Source: Mycolicibacterium fluoranthenivorans
GTDB taxonomy: Bacteria; Actinomycetota; Actinomycetes; Mycobacteriales; Mycobacteriaceae
Assembly (NCBI RefSeq): GCF_011758805.1
Contig: NZ_JAANOW010000001.1
Coordinates: 496,001-560,000, forward strand
Direction: 5' to 3'
Length of the DNA stretch: 64,000 nt
This document shows positions 62,453 through 64,000 of this stretch, one piece after another. Made by a program: the position numbers and the translations under genes. Numbering within the stretch: the stretch's first letter is position 1; the number at the start of each line of letters is the position of its first letter. Below the pieces are notes generated by a model. The model searched no databases. It worked only from the letters and a program-made list of their open reading frames with translations, and was not told where the DNA came from.

Positions 62453-63211
62453 GTGGGAGTAAGTCTGCAGGAGCTGCTGGATTGGCCCACCGAGATCGGA
62501 AATCTCGCGTCGGCCACCCACGCGGTGGCTGCGACGCATAACCGTTCGGCGGAGTTCTACCGGTCATTGGCCAGTGCCTCGACGTGGGAGGGCGCTGCCG
62601 GTGCAACTGCCCAGCAGGCGATGGTGGCCAGTGCTGGTGACCATGAGGATGCCGCCGACCGAATTGGCAAGGCTGCCAGGGCGATGGACCATGCGGAGCA
62701 GGAATCCGAGTCATTGGCTACCGACGTCAAGACCATTCTCAACGACGCTGCGGCGGCACCAGCCGTGGAGGTAAACACAGCCACCAATGAGGTGATTCCG
62801 CCCGATACGTCGTATCTGACAGAGGAAGCCGCAGCCGCAGTGGCTGCGAAAGTTGCCAGCTTGCAGACGCGGATCACGGTGGTGCTTGCCCGGGGTGTCG
62901 CGGTTGACGCAGAACTGGCGCAGGCGATTTCGTCGGCATCTGGGGTGCCGGCTGCGAAGGCGCCGCAGCCTACGGCGGCCCAGTCTCCGCCCGCACAACC
63001 GGCACCGCCTCAGCCGAATTCACTCGACGAGGCGCTTGGACAGTTGGCCGGTGGTGACGGTCCGTTGCGGCCGCCGAAACCTCGGCCGCCGATGGATCCC
63101 GCGGAAGCTGAACGCGCCAAGGCGGCATTGCGTCAGGTCATGGCTAATGACGGTGTTCCGCCCGATCAGATCGAGGCGCGAGTCAATGAGTTGCGCGAGT
63201 CAATGAGTTGA
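62453..63211 (+). CDS. Type VII secretion-associated protein with WXG-like N-terminal domain
   Basis: A 252-residue protein starting with GTG at 62453. The N-terminal 100 residues form a helical hairpin with a W-x-G-type turn in STWEGAAGATAQQAM. A second helical part runs to about 160. Residues 165-190 are Pro/Ala-rich and the C-terminus has a conserved-looking AERAKAALRQVMANDGVPPD segment. It resembles the N-terminal targeting halves of mycobacterial polymorphic toxins. Its stop overlaps the next ATG by 1 nt (TGATG), so the two are coupled. Confidence 0.7.
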   Translation: MGVSLQELLDWPTEIGNLASATHAVAATHNRSAEFYRSLASASTWEGAAGATAQQAMVASAGDHEDAADRIGKAARAMDHAEQESESLATDVKTILNDAAAAPAVEVNTATNEVIPPDTSYLTEEAAAAVAAKVASLQTRITVVLARGVAVDAELAQAISSASGVPAAKAPQPTAAQSPPAQPAPPQPNSLDEALGQLAGGDGPLRPPKPRPPMDPAEAERAKAALRQVMANDGVPPDQIEARVNELRESMS

Positions 63212-63651
63212 TGGCACAGGCCAATCAACCCTTACCGCCCGCGCCTCGGCCGTCAGATGTCAAGGGCCCGGAGCCGGGATTCGGGGATGGCTTCGCTGAC
63301 ACGTGGTTCGGCACCGAACAGCAGATCAGGAATCTCCTAGGGCAGGGTGGCCCGGGTGAACCTGGGGCGAGGGAATCCTGGCGCGACCTCCTGAAGGGCA
63401 CAGCGGAGCAGTTCAGTGGTCCCTTTGGCCCGCTGAATCCTGCGGTGAACGAGATCAAAGACGCCCTGAAGTCGCCGAACCCCGCGTACTACCTGGGACA
63501 GAAATCCGCTGAGGGCGCGATGACGGCACCCACCCTGATGTTTGGTGGTGAGGGTGCTCTGGCGCGCGCGGGGCTCGATTTACCGGACGGTGTGCCGGAC
63601 GAATTGATCAACACACCCCACGTTTCAGATCCGGTGTTCCGCGCGATCTGA
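63211..63651 (+). CDS. N-terminal part of a TNT-family toxin, apparently cut by a frameshift
   Basis: 146 residues starting at ATG 63211. The sequence is Pro- and Gly-rich (PGFGDGFADTWFGTEQQIRN, NPAYYLGQKSAEGAMTAPTL, LMFGGEGALARAGLDLPDG), which is how the middle region of mycobacterial TNT toxins reads. It stops at 63651, just where the downstream TNT sequence continues in the -1 frame from about 63637 onward. The best explanation is a single toxin gene broken by a one- or two-base indel around 63630-63650, or two separate genes. It is annotated as coding because both halves are otherwise intact. Confidence 0.65.
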   Translation: MAQANQPLPPAPRPSDVKGPEPGFGDGFADTWFGTEQQIRNLLGQGGPGEPGARESWRDLLKGTAEQFSGPFGPLNPAVNEIKDALKSPNPAYYLGQKSAEGAMTAPTLMFGGEGALARAGLDLPDGVPDELINTPHVSDPVFRAI

Positions 63652-63659
63652 CACCTGAT

Positions 63660-64000
63660 GTGAGCAATCCAGTGCACTCGCCGCTGGATGTTCCGCCTCA
63701 GCCGTTGTCGCCGCACTCCCCACTATTCGACGGATATCACCCGGTCGAACCGGGCCCGGCATTCACAGACGCAGATGGCGGCCTGATTTATCCTGACGAC
63801 AGTTTGCCGAGCAAGCCATACGCCATCGAAGGGACGATAATTCCCCACGCTGAGCTTCCCCAGGGCACAACATTAGACCGGTTCGGCTATCCAGGAGGAG
63901 AGTGGTTATCCCCCGAAGGCACCCCGTTTGCCGAAAGAGCGCTACCGCCGGGCAGTGCGGTTAAGCCCTACTTTGAGTACGTGGTGGCGGATCCTGCGAG
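63660..64000 (+). CDS. TNT-domain (NAD+ glycohydrolase-type) toxin, C-terminal part, runs off window
   Basis: In the frame opening at 63552, with GTG 63660 as first possible start, the translation contains SPLFDGYHPVEPGP, GGLIYPDDSLPSKPYAIEGT and LDRFGYPGGEWLSPEGTPFA. These are hallmarks of the TNT (DUF4237) domain of CpnT, which hydrolyses NAD+. The domain is not complete at base 64000, and an immunity gene would be expected just beyond. No good ribosome-binding site precedes the GTG, which favours the frameshift reading. The domain identity is strong; activity of this copy is uncertain. Confidence 0.75.
   Translation, partial: MSNPVHSPLDVPPQPLSPHSPLFDGYHPVEPGPAFTDADGGLIYPDDSLPSKPYAIEGTIIPHAELPQGTTLDRFGYPGGEWLSPEGTPFAERALPPGSAVKPYFEYVVADPA

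Overview
The window is chromosomal DNA from a rapid-growing mycobacterium (Mycolicibacterium type). It is GC-rich and starts many genes with GTG. It carries mmpL3 and neighbours in the order known from the M. tuberculosis Rv0204c-Rv0211 region, and it is rich in FadE, FadD and Lip proteins. No rRNA, tRNA, CRISPR array, transposase or integrase was seen.

Layout. 1-11034: envelope and core block, with a flippase-like membrane protein, an AI-2E-family transporter, mmpL3, a NYN-domain protein, trmB, a pair of GTPase-like proteins and pckG with a strong terminator. 11191-13655: a yybP-ykoY-type manganese riboswitch leading into a CaCA cation exchanger and an SDR. 13659-24583: SRPBCC and NAD-binding proteins, fadD4, an enoyl-CoA hydratase, an MFS exporter with an ArsR metal sensor and a 12-2-12 type operator, a double-hotdog hydratase, a CoA transferase, an amidohydrolase and an aldehyde dehydrogenase.

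24714-34210: a complete RMM-type bacterial microcompartment operon with four shell proteins, amino-alcohol kinase, phospho-lyase, CoA-acylating aldehyde dehydrogenase, SDR, one uncharacterised protein, a GntR regulator and a divergent permease. The inferred route is aminoacetone to 1-amino-2-propanol, its phosphate, propionaldehyde and then propionyl-CoA. 35149-42193: a phosphonate cluster with a PhnF-like repressor, PhnZ-like HD protein, FAD amine oxidase, phosphonatase-like HAD hydrolase and a four-gene ABC importer. A TGGTCTATACCA operator lies in the central divergent promoter.

42345-57451: lipid metabolism, with a double FadE, lipC, a WS/DGAT enzyme, a lipoprotein, an MFS and GntR pair, lipO-fadD12-acyltransferase, nat, a two-subunit FadE pair and a DHFR-like reductase. 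57452-58176 has no convincing gene. 58177-61934 holds a low-complexity secreted protein, a TetR regulator and a FadE5-like dehydrogenase. 62141-64000 is a type VII secretion-associated toxin module. It ends in a TNT (NAD glycohydrolase-type) domain that is out of frame with its upstream half and runs off the window.

Many promoters look leaderless: a TANNNT-like hexamer lies 6-7 nt before the start codon. Several convergent gene pairs overlap at their stop codons with no room for a terminator.
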